DNA of 64,000 bases from Thalassolituus sp006212115 (GTDB lineage: Bacteria > Pseudomonadota > Gammaproteobacteria > Pseudomonadales > Oceanobacteraceae). Location of the stretch: NCBI RefSeq assembly GCF_040372045.1, contig NZ_BAABWH010000002.1; one strand, given 5' to 3'. Shown piece by piece: positions 1 through 7,561 of the stretch; within the stretch, counting starts at the first letter, position 1, and each line of letters starts with the position of its first letter. The position numbers and the translations under genes were made by a program. The notes beneath the pieces are model-generated. The model ran no database searches. It was not told where the DNA came from and was given only the letters and a program-made list of their open reading frames with translations.

Positions 1-711
1 ACGACTCTCGACGCCATTGATCCACACGATGTACCGAGTGGCAACAGAGGCATACGCAGGATGTTCACCTACGAGCGTAGTCAGATTCCGTTGTTTAACT
101 TCAGTGCATTAATCGGGGCAGGCTCCCAGCAGGACGAATGTCAGCAGTTGATCGATATGCTGGGCCAACGCCGTCAGGATCATATCGACTGGATTGAAGC
201 CCTCGAGCACAGCCTGGTTACGGGTGATGAATTTAAAAAAGCGACCAACCCACACCTGTGCGCATTCGGACTTTGGTACGACAAGTACAAAGCCTACGAC
301 GAAGAACTGCACGCCATCATGGTCCAGTTCGACGAGCCGCATAAGCGTATCCATTCACTGGCGGAAACACTGCTCAAAATGTCGGCGGATGAAGACAAGA
401 AAGAGGAAGCCATCCGTATCCTTAATAACGAGCGGCACTCTACCCTCAAGCTTCTTTTGCGCCTTTTTGGGCAAGCACGTTCACGTCTGGAAGAAATGCT
501 GAAGCCGGTTGTTGTGATCTTACGTGCAGGCCAGCGCACCTACGGCATCGAACTGGATTCCATTGACCAGATTATGGAGTTCGATCAACGACACTGGCTG
601 GCGGACCACGCCGATTCTCAAGCCGTCGATCACGCCTGTTACGATGGTTTTCTGCAGAAAGATGAAGGCGAGCTGTTTATCCGGCTTGATCCGTCACAGC
701 TCACGCGCTGA
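1..711 (+). CDS. CheW-like protein with CZB (chemoreceptor zinc-binding) domain, 5' truncated
   Basis: The reading frame is open from base 1, so the true start lies left of the window; the ATG at 61 is internal or an alternative start. The N-terminal visible part (IPLFNFSALIG) looks like a CheW-fold strand. It is followed by a CZB-type helical insert with the expected ligand pattern: a His in the DHIDW helix, a Cys in CAFGLW and a His in EPHKRIH. The CheW-like fold resumes at about residue 150 (VVVILRAGQRTYGIELDSI). CZB domains bind zinc and are known to sense redox state or hypochlorous acid in chemoreceptors and diguanylate cyclases. A cytoplasmic coupling or sensing role in chemotaxis is inferred. 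The neighbour is a histidine kinase on the opposite strand. Confidence 0.75.
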   Translation, partial: TTLDAIDPHDVPSGNRGIRRMFTYERSQIPLFNFSALIGAGSQQDECQQLIDMLGQRRQDHIDWIEALEHSLVTGDEFKKATNPHLCAFGLWYDKYKAYDEELHAIMVQFDEPHKRIHSLAETLLKMSADEDKKEEAIRILNNERHSTLKLLLRLFGQARSRLEEMLKPVVVILRAGQRTYGIELDSIDQIMEFDQRHWLADHADSQAVDHACYDGFLQKDEGELFIRLDPSQLTR

Positions 712-740
712 TCTGCCGCAGTAATATCTGCCGCTTTGGC

Positions 741-2495
741 TCAGGTTGCAGGCAAGCGAATTTCAAAGCAGGCTCCACTGAGCTCGTCACTGGCACCAAG
801 AGATACCTTTCCGCCATGACGCTCGACAATACTGTATACCGTCGACAATCCCAGACCGGTACCCTGCCCAACGGGCTTGGTTGTGAAAAATGGATCAAAT
901 ATCTTGGTCCGGACATCCTCTGGGATACCCGGCCCGGAATCGCAGAGCCTGACGACCCAGTCGCTCCCATCAGCGTAAATCTCGGCACTCAGTACGCCGC
1001 GCTCGCCCATCGCGTGAATACTGTTCTGAATCAGGTTGATAAAAACCTGTCCGATCATACCGGCATTCCCATCGAGAATGGCTTTTGCTGGCAGACATTC
1101 CTGTAATTCAACTCGTCCTTCAATCTGGTGACGCAATATTCCGACGCTGTCCTGATAGCAGGTAACCAGATCAAATTGGCCACTTTCAAGCTGATCTTTG
1201 TGAGCAAAGTTCTTGAGGTTTTTTACAATTTCACAGACGCGACTGAGGCCATTGCGTGAGTCCGCTACCAGCGAAAACACATCTTCCAGAACAAATTCGA
1301 GATCGATGGATTGTTCACGATCCTGAATCGTAGTTCTTAGCTGGTGACGTAACTGCTCGTCTCCCGCATCGAGCGTCTGCGCAAACTGATCGTGCAGGCG
1401 GATCAGCTCGCTCATGCCCGATATGTATTCATCCAGCGGCTCGAAGTTACTGAGCACATAGGACACAGGATTGTTAATCTCGTGAGCGATCCCTGCTGCT
1501 AATTGACCGAGGGAAGAGAGTTTTTCTGCATGGAATAACTGCTCCTGCGTGCTGTACAACTGCTTCAGTGTGTCCTGCAGCCGGTCGTACTGGACCTTCA
1601 GACTTTGCTCACTCTGGCGTCGCTCAGCCAGGACACGTAACTGATCTGCCGTCTTTTCGAGAAGGTTAACTGTCCCAACATCCAGATCCGCAAGCTGATC
1701 TGGTGTCAGCAATAACAACAGATAACCACGCACCTCATCGTAACAGCGGAATGGAATCAGAATGCTGCCACTGACCGTACACTCGAGGACCGATGAGGCT
1801 TCAACGTGAACCGGTAACGCGGCATCGAGCTGTACGCGAATAGGCTGCTGCCCCAGTTCCAGGCCAGCAAATTGTGCACCAATAACCTGATGCCAGTCGT
1901 CGCCCTGGAGACTAGCAGGGCTTGCGCCCATGAGTGCATGACTGGGGTCGAGCAACAGCCCTCGGGCACTAAGAAGTGAAGAGAGTAACTCTGACACTTC
2001 TCTGAGATGCTTCATATCCAGCGAGTCTTCGCGCCCCGTTCGGGCCAGCCAGGTCAGCAAAGCCAGCTCCGATTCGCGGCGACGCTTTTGCCCACCGATG
2101 GCCTCATAAGCCTCGTTTTCACACAAAAGAAGATTACGCACCAGCGTATCAGACCATTCCTGCAAGGTTTGCAGGCGATGGATATGCCAGGTGTGCAGAT
2201 GCTCGGTAAAGACCTCAATACAGGTTTCTTCTGCAAAGCAGATTATACGGAGCTGAGTGTTCTGCAATCGCTCCCGGATGAAGCTGACAAGCTCACAAAT
2301 CCACTCCTGATTGTCACTTGTCGCAACGATCACCAGCACCGCAAGATCCGGATGTTTCTTGAACCATTTCTGCGACGGCTTCCCGGGCCCAAGAGGCTCC
2401 GGCGTCAGTAAATGCGTACGCAGCTCACTTTGCATATCAAGTGGAGCCTGCCCCATCAAAGCCCACTCGGGCATGGCAACCGGTGTTTCTGACAT
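741..2495 (-). CDS. Soluble sensor histidine kinase with degenerate receiver and GAF/DUF3369-like input
   Basis: This is a 584-residue protein with no evident membrane segment. The N-terminal ~130 residues resemble a degenerate receiver linked to a DUF3369-like region, as in some HD-GYP proteins. A GAF-like region of about 160 residues follows, then a coiled coil (LQDTLKQLYSTQEQLFHAEKLSSLG). The HisKA box has its phosphoacceptor at His338 (HEINNP). The ATPase domain has an N box (NLIQNSIHAMG), a G1 box (DSGPGIP), an F box (DPFFTTKP) and a G2 box (GTGLGLS). The NtrB-like H box is typical of kinases for NtrC-type or orphan regulators; no cognate regulator is adjacent. It converges on the CheW/CZB gene and diverges from the BLUF gene. 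What the input senses is not visible. Confidence 0.85.
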   Translation of the reverse strand: MSETPVAMPEWALMGQAPLDMQSELRTHLLTPEPLGPGKPSQKWFKKHPDLAVLVIVATSDNQEWICELVSFIRERLQNTQLRIICFAEETCIEVFTEHLHTWHIHRLQTLQEWSDTLVRNLLLCENEAYEAIGGQKRRRESELALLTWLARTGREDSLDMKHLREVSELLSSLLSARGLLLDPSHALMGASPASLQGDDWHQVIGAQFAGLELGQQPIRVQLDAALPVHVEASSVLECTVSGSILIPFRCYDEVRGYLLLLLTPDQLADLDVGTVNLLEKTADQLRVLAERRQSEQSLKVQYDRLQDTLKQLYSTQEQLFHAEKLSSLGQLAAGIAHEINNPVSYVLSNFEPLDEYISGMSELIRLHDQFAQTLDAGDEQLRHQLRTTIQDREQSIDLEFVLEDVFSLVADSRNGLSRVCEIVKNLKNFAHKDQLESGQFDLVTCYQDSVGILRHQIEGRVELQECLPAKAILDGNAGMIGQVFINLIQNSIHAMGERGVLSAEIYADGSDWVVRLCDSGPGIPEDVRTKIFDPFFTTKPVGQGTGLGLSTVYSIVERHGGKVSLGASDELSGACFEIRLPAT

Positions 2496-2597
2496 AGCGA
2501 TACCAGCTCGTAATTAGCGTCTACACTCAGAGTAGTAAAACAATGGCCCGATACCACCAAGACGATGTAAACGTTATCCGAAAACATGGAGACCACT

Positions 2598-2999
2598 ATG
2601 CTGATCCGCTTGACCTACTTAAGCCGAGCAACACGCGATATGAGCCTGCAGGACATCCAGGATATCCTGACGGTGGCGCGCGATAACAATCAGAGTATCG
2701 ATATCTGCGGCATGCTTTGCTACGACCAGCGCTATTTCCTGCAGACCCTCGAGGGCGAACGCGAGGAGGTCAATGAACTCTTCCTCGATATTGCCGACGA
2801 TCCACGTCACGACGACGTGGTTATCGTGTCCTACGAGTATATTGAAGCCACAACTTTCGGAGCCTGGGACATGGGCTTTGCACCCGCTTCGGATGAGTTC
2901 TACGCACTGCTCAGCGAAGTGGGCCAGAACACCTTCGATCCACGGGAATTCAGTCCAGAGCAAGCTGTGTCTTTCCTGTCTAAACTGTCAAAACAATAG
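2598..2999 (+). CDS. BLUF-domain blue-light photoreceptor (short form)
   Basis: This 133-residue protein consists of a BLUF domain plus a short C-terminal tail. The flavin-binding signatures are visible: the Tyr in LTYLS (residue 7), the Asn/Ile pair in NNQSIDICGMLCY, the Gln in FLQTLEG and the Trp/Met segment GAWDMGF. BLUF domains bind FAD and signal through a Tyr-Gln hydrogen-bond rearrangement in blue light. Short BLUF proteins usually act through protein partners. I chose the ATG at 2598 because GGAG at 2588-2591 is correctly spaced; an in-frame ATG at 2586 overlaps that site. It is divergent from the histidine kinase at 741-2495, and about 100 bp hold both promoters. A functional link to that kinase is possible but unproven. 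Confidence 0.9.
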   Translation: MLIRLTYLSRATRDMSLQDIQDILTVARDNNQSIDICGMLCYDQRYFLQTLEGEREEVNELFLDIADDPRHDDVVIVSYEYIEATTFGAWDMGFAPASDEFYALLSEVGQNTFDPREFSPEQAVSFLSKLSKQ

Positions 3000-3104
3000 T
3001 CTTCGATTCAAAGCTTGCGCCAACGCAAGGACGCCAACTTGCCGCCACAGCGGGCTTGGGGTAGGGTTCCGCTGTTATTTTGACTCTGATAAGCGAGATC
3101 AGTT

Positions 3105-3650
3105 GTGAACTCCTGGCATCTACATCAGGCACTGCGTTGTATCCGTTCTGGTGGCGTACTCGCCTACCCAACCGAAGCGGTTTGGGGGTTGGGCTGCGCC
3201 CCAGATAACCGTGAGGCCGTCCATCAAATTCTCGACCTGAAATCACGTCCTGAAGACAAAGGCCTGGTACTGGTAGGCTCTTCACTGGCGCAGTTCCAGC
3301 ATTGGATCAAACCACTCTCCACAGAAAATGAGAGTAAAGTCATGGCAACCTGGCCCGGCCCTGTCACTTGGGTACTGCCCTGCTACGACGATGTACCAGT
3401 CTGGCTGAGAGGTAAACACACCAGCCTCGCCATCCGCATCAGCGACCACCCTGTCGTTAAAGCTCTGTGCGACGAGGTTGGACCTCTGGTATCCACATCA
3501 GCAAACCCAGCTGGCAAAGAACCTGCGCGTACGCTTCTCAAAGTCAGGCAGTACTTTCCCGGCGGTATCAATTGCCTTCTTCCGGGTCGATTGGGCGGGC
3601 GTAAACAGCCATCAGAAATACGAACTCTCGACGGACAGCAGTTACGCTGA
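3105..3650 (+). CDS. tsaC: Threonylcarbamoyl-AMP synthase, Sua5/YrdC/TsaC family
   Basis: The 181-residue single-domain YrdC protein makes L-threonylcarbamoyl-AMP from Thr, bicarbonate and ATP, the first step of t6A37 tRNA modification in the cytoplasm. The family signature is clear: GGVLAYPTEAVWGLGC near residue 17, the KxR-type LKSRPEDKGLVLV segment and STSANPAGKEPA near residue 132. The length fits the short TsaC form without the Sua5 C-terminal domain. The start is GTG at 3105, with a weak upstream purine stretch. The gene is followed after 9 bp by hemF, then aroE, the order found near the origin in Pseudomonas, so a shared transcript is likely. Confidence 0.93.
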   Translation: MNSWHLHQALRCIRSGGVLAYPTEAVWGLGCAPDNREAVHQILDLKSRPEDKGLVLVGSSLAQFQHWIKPLSTENESKVMATWPGPVTWVLPCYDDVPVWLRGKHTSLAIRISDHPVVKALCDEVGPLVSTSANPAGKEPARTLLKVRQYFPGGINCLLPGRLGGRKQPSEIRTLDGQQLR

Positions 3651-3659
3651 ATTAAGCAT

Positions 3660-4607
3660 ATGACCATCAAAGAAGACGATATCCAGTCAGTAAAAAGCGC
3701 TCTACTGGCGCTGCAGGACAAAATCTGCAATGCGCTCGAAGCAGCAGATGGCAAAGCTAAATTTGTTGAAGATGTCTGGAATCGGGAAGACGCAGGCAAC
3801 AACCCTATGGCCCTTACCGGCGGTGGCAGGACACGGGTCCTAACAGGTGGCACCATAGAGAAAGGCGGCGTAAATTTCTCACATGTGAAAGGCGCAAAAC
3901 TGCCTGCTTCTGCCACGGCCAACCGTCCCGAACTTGAAGGCCGTAGCTTTCAGGCAATGGGGGTTTCTCTGGTGATTCACCCCGAGAATCCGTATATCCC
4001 CACCTCCCACGCCAATGTTCGCTTCTTTGTTGCAGAGAAAGACGGCGAAGATCCGGTATGGTGGTTCGGCGGCGGCTTCGACCTGACCCCCTTCTACCCC
4101 TTCGAAGAAGATGTCGTACATTGGCATCAGGTGTCTAAAGACCTGTGTGTCCCGTTCGGCGAAGATGTGTACCCCAAATACAAGAAGTGGTGCGACGACT
4201 ATTTCTTCCTAAAGCACCGGAATGAAACCCGCGGTGTAGGCGGCCTGTTCTTCGATGATCTGACAAGCTGGGATGGCAAAGTGGATTTTCAGCGCAGTTT
4301 TGACTTCATGAAAGCCGTAGGAAATGGCTATATTGAAGCAGTTGTCCCCATCATCGAGCGTCGCAAAGGGACACCCTGGGGTGAGCGTGAGAAGAAATTT
4401 CAGTGCTACCGACGGGGGCGTTATGTTGAGTTTAATCTCGTCTTTGACCGCGGCACTATTTTCGGCCTGCAAACCGGTGGTCGCACGGAAAGCATCCTGA
4501 TGTCGATGCCGCCAGTTGCACACTGGGACTACGACTGGCAGCCAGAACCGGGTAGCCCGGAAGAACGTTTATATACAGATTTTCTGCCACACCGGGACTG
4601 GGTTTAG
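3660..4607 (+). CDS. hemF: Oxygen-dependent coproporphyrinogen III oxidase
   Basis: HemF catalyses O2-dependent oxidative decarboxylation of coproporphyrinogen III to protoporphyrinogen IX in haem synthesis. The 315-residue length is typical of the full enzyme. Conserved blocks include NPMALTGGGRTRVL, the signature region NPYIPTSHANVRFF, WWFGGGFDLTPFYPF, RGVGGLFFDD, QCYRRGRYVEFNLVFDRGTIFGLQTGGRTESILMSMPP and the terminal FLPHRDWV. The start at 3660 lies 9 bp after the tsaC stop, with only a weak ribosome binding site, suggesting translational coupling. Aerobic growth is implied; no oxygen-independent hemN is in this window. Confidence 0.97.
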   Translation: MTIKEDDIQSVKSALLALQDKICNALEAADGKAKFVEDVWNREDAGNNPMALTGGGRTRVLTGGTIEKGGVNFSHVKGAKLPASATANRPELEGRSFQAMGVSLVIHPENPYIPTSHANVRFFVAEKDGEDPVWWFGGGFDLTPFYPFEEDVVHWHQVSKDLCVPFGEDVYPKYKKWCDDYFFLKHRNETRGVGGLFFDDLTSWDGKVDFQRSFDFMKAVGNGYIEAVVPIIERRKGTPWGEREKKFQCYRRGRYVEFNLVFDRGTIFGLQTGGRTESILMSMPPVAHWDYDWQPEPGSPEERLYTDFLPHRDWV

Positions 4608-4631
4608 TCACGGCTGCAGTAAGGAGACACT

Positions 4632-5456
4632 ATGACCGACCTTTATGCAGTTGTCGGCAATCCAATTGCACACAGCAAATCGCCTGATATTCACAATGCT
4701 TTCGCTGAGCAGACCGGCGAGGACCTGTTCTATAAAACATTACTGGCGCCACTGGATGATTTCGAAGGTGAAGTTGCACGTTTTCTCGAACACGGTGGCA
4801 GCGGGCTGAATGTCACGGTTCCATTCAAAGAGAATGCATTCCGTTTGGCGGATTCTCTGACGGCACGCGCCCAGCGCGCTCAAGCTGTAAATACCCTGAA
4901 AAAGATGCCAGACGGAACACTGCAAGCCGACAATACCGACGGTGCCGGGCTGGTTCGGGACCTGACTGTTAACCACTCGGTAAATCTCACCGGCAAACGC
5001 ATACTGTTGCTGGGAGCCGGAGGAGCTGTACGTGGCGTACTGCAGCCGCTACTGGAGCAAGATCCAGCAGGCATCGTCATCGCCAACCGTACGGTAAGCA
5101 AAGCTGAAACACTGGCTAAGGACTTCGCCGATTTAGGGCGTATCAGTGCCAGTGGCTTCGCGGAGGTCGAAGGAAGCTTCGACCTGATTATTAACGGCAC
5201 GTCAGCAAGTCTTGCTGGTGAACTTCCCCCCATCCCGGTGTCGGTAGTCCATCAAAATACCACCACCTACGACATGATGTACGGTAACCAGAAAACCGTT
5301 TTTAATCTGTGGGCTGAAGAGCAAGGTGCTCAGAAAACCATCGATGGACTTGGCATGCTGGTCGAGCAAGCTGCAGAGGCCTTCTATGTGTGGCGCGGTG
5401 TCCGGCCACAAACCGCACGAGTAATGCAGTCACTGAGAAATGAACGTCGTCGCTGA
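4632..5456 (+). CDS. aroE: Shikimate dehydrogenase (NADP+)
   Basis: AroE reduces 3-dehydroshikimate to shikimate in the chorismate pathway. The 274-residue protein shows the N-terminal substrate site (GNPIAHSKSPDIHNAFA and LNVTVPFKE with the catalytic Lys), then a Rossmann fold with LLGAGGAVRGV, the NADP-selecting NRT segment near residue 153 and the INGTSASL motif. The C-terminal GLGMLVEQAAEAFYVWRG is also typical. AAGGAG is ideally placed before the ATG at 4632. It is the third gene of the tsaC-hemF-aroE group. The next lipoprotein gene starts 30 bp later, so readthrough is plausible. Confidence 0.96.
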   Translation: MTDLYAVVGNPIAHSKSPDIHNAFAEQTGEDLFYKTLLAPLDDFEGEVARFLEHGGSGLNVTVPFKENAFRLADSLTARAQRAQAVNTLKKMPDGTLQADNTDGAGLVRDLTVNHSVNLTGKRILLLGAGGAVRGVLQPLLEQDPAGIVIANRTVSKAETLAKDFADLGRISASGFAEVEGSFDLIINGTSASLAGELPPIPVSVVHQNTTTYDMMYGNQKTVFNLWAEEQGAQKTIDGLGMLVEQAAEAFYVWRGVRPQTARVMQSLRNERRR

Positions 5457-5486
5457 AACCCCACGACGACGTACCTGGAGAAAAAA

Positions 5487-5966
5487 ATGAAGTTACTATT
5501 CGCCCCTCTCGTCGTGAGTCTTTTTCTCGCTGGCTGCGACACCTATCCGGACATCGCTGATGACAGCAGTAACCGTCCGGACCCATCAGAAGCAAGCAAC
5601 GACACTTTTTTTGGGGCAGAAGACCTGAATGAAAGTAACACGGCCATCGGTACGCTTACTGGCGATGACACAGTTGATCACTATAAATTCAATGTCGGCG
5701 GCAACTTCAATGGTCCGCTGATCGTTCAACTGAACGGCGTAACAGGCGACGCGGATATAGAGCTGTACGATTACAATCTTAATCTGGTGAGCTGGTCGCG
5801 AAATCCAGATGGCAGCGAAGAGGAAATTACGGTCTGGCACGATGCTGCCTTTAATAGTGACTCGTATGACGTAGGCCTTTATTTTATTCGTGTTTATTCT
5901 GACCATGCAGATCTGATCAGTGATTACACCTTGCAGTATGATTTCGATAAGGGGAATGCAGAATGA
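5487..5966 (+). CDS. Small lipoprotein with PPC-like domain (cassette gene 1)
   Basis: The 159-residue protein has a signal peptide ending in the lipobox LAGC (Cys17), so it is probably lipid-anchored. The mature part begins with a short low-complexity linker, then a beta-sandwich resembling the bacterial pre-peptidase C-terminal (PPC) domain: NDTFFGAEDLN, a DDTVDHYKFNV strand, DADIELYDYNLNLV, and a terminal GLYFIRVYS strand. PPC domains normally hang off secreted proteases, but no catalytic domain is attached here. GGAGAAAAAA precedes the ATG. The stop overlaps the start of the next gene (ATGA), implying coupled translation. The role is unknown. Confidence 0.75.
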   Translation: MKLLFAPLVVSLFLAGCDTYPDIADDSSNRPDPSEASNDTFFGAEDLNESNTAIGTLTGDDTVDHYKFNVGGNFNGPLIVQLNGVTGDADIELYDYNLNLVSWSRNPDGSEEEITVWHDAAFNSDSYDVGLYFIRVYSDHADLISDYTLQYDFDKGNAE

Positions 5967-7012
5967 AACTTAAACCGCTTCTCTTATCCAGCGCTCTTAT
6001 CGCATCCGCAGGGTATGTCCACGCGTACGAAGATTATCGAGGCATGAAGTTCACCTCCTACACGTTTAAGCAAAGTTCGTGGACAGAAGAACAATATGTA
6101 GGTGACCTGAAGGACGTCGTCAATTTCGATGACGCTATTGCTCATGTATTCGAATTCCGCTCCCCGCAGAATAAAGACTTCAGCATTGATGTATCTGCTG
6201 CCATTCGCTCGACCGAAGACGGCGATACCGAGTTGGAATCTATTCTGGGTGCAATCGAAGCAGGCGGAGTCTTTTTCCGTATTGAGTCGAGCAGTGCAGT
6301 AGGTTATATCGCCCCCTCTGAAGGCGGACAGTTCAACAACAAGTACGTGGTCGGTGAGCGTGGTTTCACGGCTAAATACCAACAGATAAATATTGGTAAG
6401 TCGATTGATAGCTGGCCATCAGCGCGCTGGGGGCTGGGCTATATTCATGCTGTTCAGCCCGCATCACTCAGTATGTATACCACCGACAGCGATGGCGGAT
6501 TCTCCGGTTTACCGAATTACCCGGATGACATTATCGACCCAGAGTATAACCATCACTTACTGGGCGTTTGGCTCGAGTTTGATAACCTTCAAGCCGCTAT
6601 GCATGACGAAGAGGGATTTCTGCTTGGAATGAACAGAGCAGGGAATTTCCGCTACGGCTGGGGCCTGACCATGGACTTAATTTTCGGTGCGTTGGCGAGT
6701 TCCAGTGATAAAGATCTCGATAAAATCGTCAAAGATAATTACGGGCTCGATCTGAAATATGACGACCCCTATGGCATAGGTTGGTCCATCACTTATCGCC
6801 TCGAATATATTATGGCGTACCGTATGCCCGCCAGTAATTTTGGACTTTCTCTGGGGCTGGAAGGACGTGCCTTCCAAGGACTCTACAGCGATGATTTCTT
6901 TGGTACATCTCTGTCCATTGACGATGGCTCAGAAGCCGGCCTGCAAGTAAACCCGGGAGACAATATGGTATTGCAATACGGCCCATTCATTCGTCTGGCA
7001 TGGGAGATTTAA
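5963..7012 (+). CDS. Exported protein of unknown function, possible outer-membrane barrel (cassette gene 2)
   Basis: This 349-residue protein has a clear signal peptide (MKLKPLLLSSALIASAGYVHA) and a mature part rich in alternating aromatic/polar strands, such as FFRIESSSAVGYIAPS, GWSITYRLEYIMAYRM and the terminal LQYGPFIRLAWEI. This pattern suggests a beta-rich or barrel protein in the outer membrane or periplasm, though the C-terminus is Ile rather than the usual Phe. I do not recognise a named family. It is translationally coupled to the PPC-like lipoproteins on both sides: a 4-bp overlap upstream and a 2-bp gap to the next ATG. The three genes therefore probably form one functional unit. 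Confidence 0.7.
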   Translation: MKLKPLLLSSALIASAGYVHAYEDYRGMKFTSYTFKQSSWTEEQYVGDLKDVVNFDDAIAHVFEFRSPQNKDFSIDVSAAIRSTEDGDTELESILGAIEAGGVFFRIESSSAVGYIAPSEGGQFNNKYVVGERGFTAKYQQINIGKSIDSWPSARWGLGYIHAVQPASLSMYTTDSDGGFSGLPNYPDDIIDPEYNHHLLGVWLEFDNLQAAMHDEEGFLLGMNRAGNFRYGWGLTMDLIFGALASSSDKDLDKIVKDNYGLDLKYDDPYGIGWSITYRLEYIMAYRMPASNFGLSLGLEGRAFQGLYSDDFFGTSLSIDDGSEAGLQVNPGDNMVLQYGPFIRLAWEI

Positions 7013-7014
7013 GC

Positions 7015-7491
7015 ATGAAGCGAATTCTATTAACCGCAGTGGTTGCCAGCGTATTAAGTGGCTGCGGCGGTGACGACAGTGCCGATTTTATCCAACAAAA
7101 AGCGCCGGCAACCGAACCCAGTAACCACACGCCAGAAACTGCAAACCAGCTCCCACCCGGTACCGGGGTCGGTGTCTATGGCGACTTACTGACTGGAGAA
7201 GAAGACTACTATTACATAGAGGTCGACTTCTTTGATTCGGGCGTACACACCATCGAACTAACCGATCTCAGTGCAGACCTCGACCTGGAAGTTACCGACC
7301 ATAATGGCAATGTTATCCTGTCAGATAACGACGGTACGAATGACGAGAGCATCATAGTCAGTACCGACGATGTTAGCTTTTTCGGCGATGATATCGACTT
7401 TGTTGTGTTAAAAATGCGGGTCTATGGCTACGAAGGTGCGGCCAGTCGTTTCACTCTTAAGTTAACCAACTACGCTGAAAATAACGACTGA
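7015..7491 (+). CDS. Small lipoprotein with PPC-like domain (cassette gene 3)
   Basis: The 158-residue lipoprotein has lipobox LSGC (Cys17). After a linker (PATEPSNHTPETANQLPPG) it has a PPC-like sandwich: a GDLLTGEEDYYYIEVDF strand, DLDLEVTDHNGNVIL and a final FTLKLTNY. It is similar in plan to cassette gene 1 but only distantly related in sequence. I chose the ATG at 7015 because GGGAG at 7002-7006 precedes it and the signal peptide then begins at Met1; an in-frame ATG at 7000 lies inside the previous gene. The gene ends before a strong hairpin shared with the convergent gene. The mature domain is strongly acidic and may bind calcium, as an inference. Confidence 0.72.
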   Translation: MKRILLTAVVASVLSGCGGDDSADFIQQKAPATEPSNHTPETANQLPPGTGVGVYGDLLTGEEDYYYIEVDFFDSGVHTIELTDLSADLDLEVTDHNGNVILSDNDGTNDESIIVSTDDVSFFGDDIDFVVLKMRVYGYEGAASRFTLKLTNYAENND

Positions 7492-7511
7492 TAAAAACTG
7501 TTATCGAAGCA

Positions 7512-7550
7512 TAAAAAAGCCCGGCTGCCGTATGACAACCGGGCTTTTTA
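7512..7550. terminator. Bidirectional rho-independent terminator
   Basis: An AAAAAAGCCCGG arm pairs with CCGGGCTTTTT around a loop of about 12 bases. There is an A-run on the left and a T-run on the right, so it can end transcription on both strands. It lies between the convergent PPC-like lipoprotein gene and the choice-of-anchor I gene. Confidence 0.85.
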
Positions 7551-7561
7551 TTGGCTAACGC

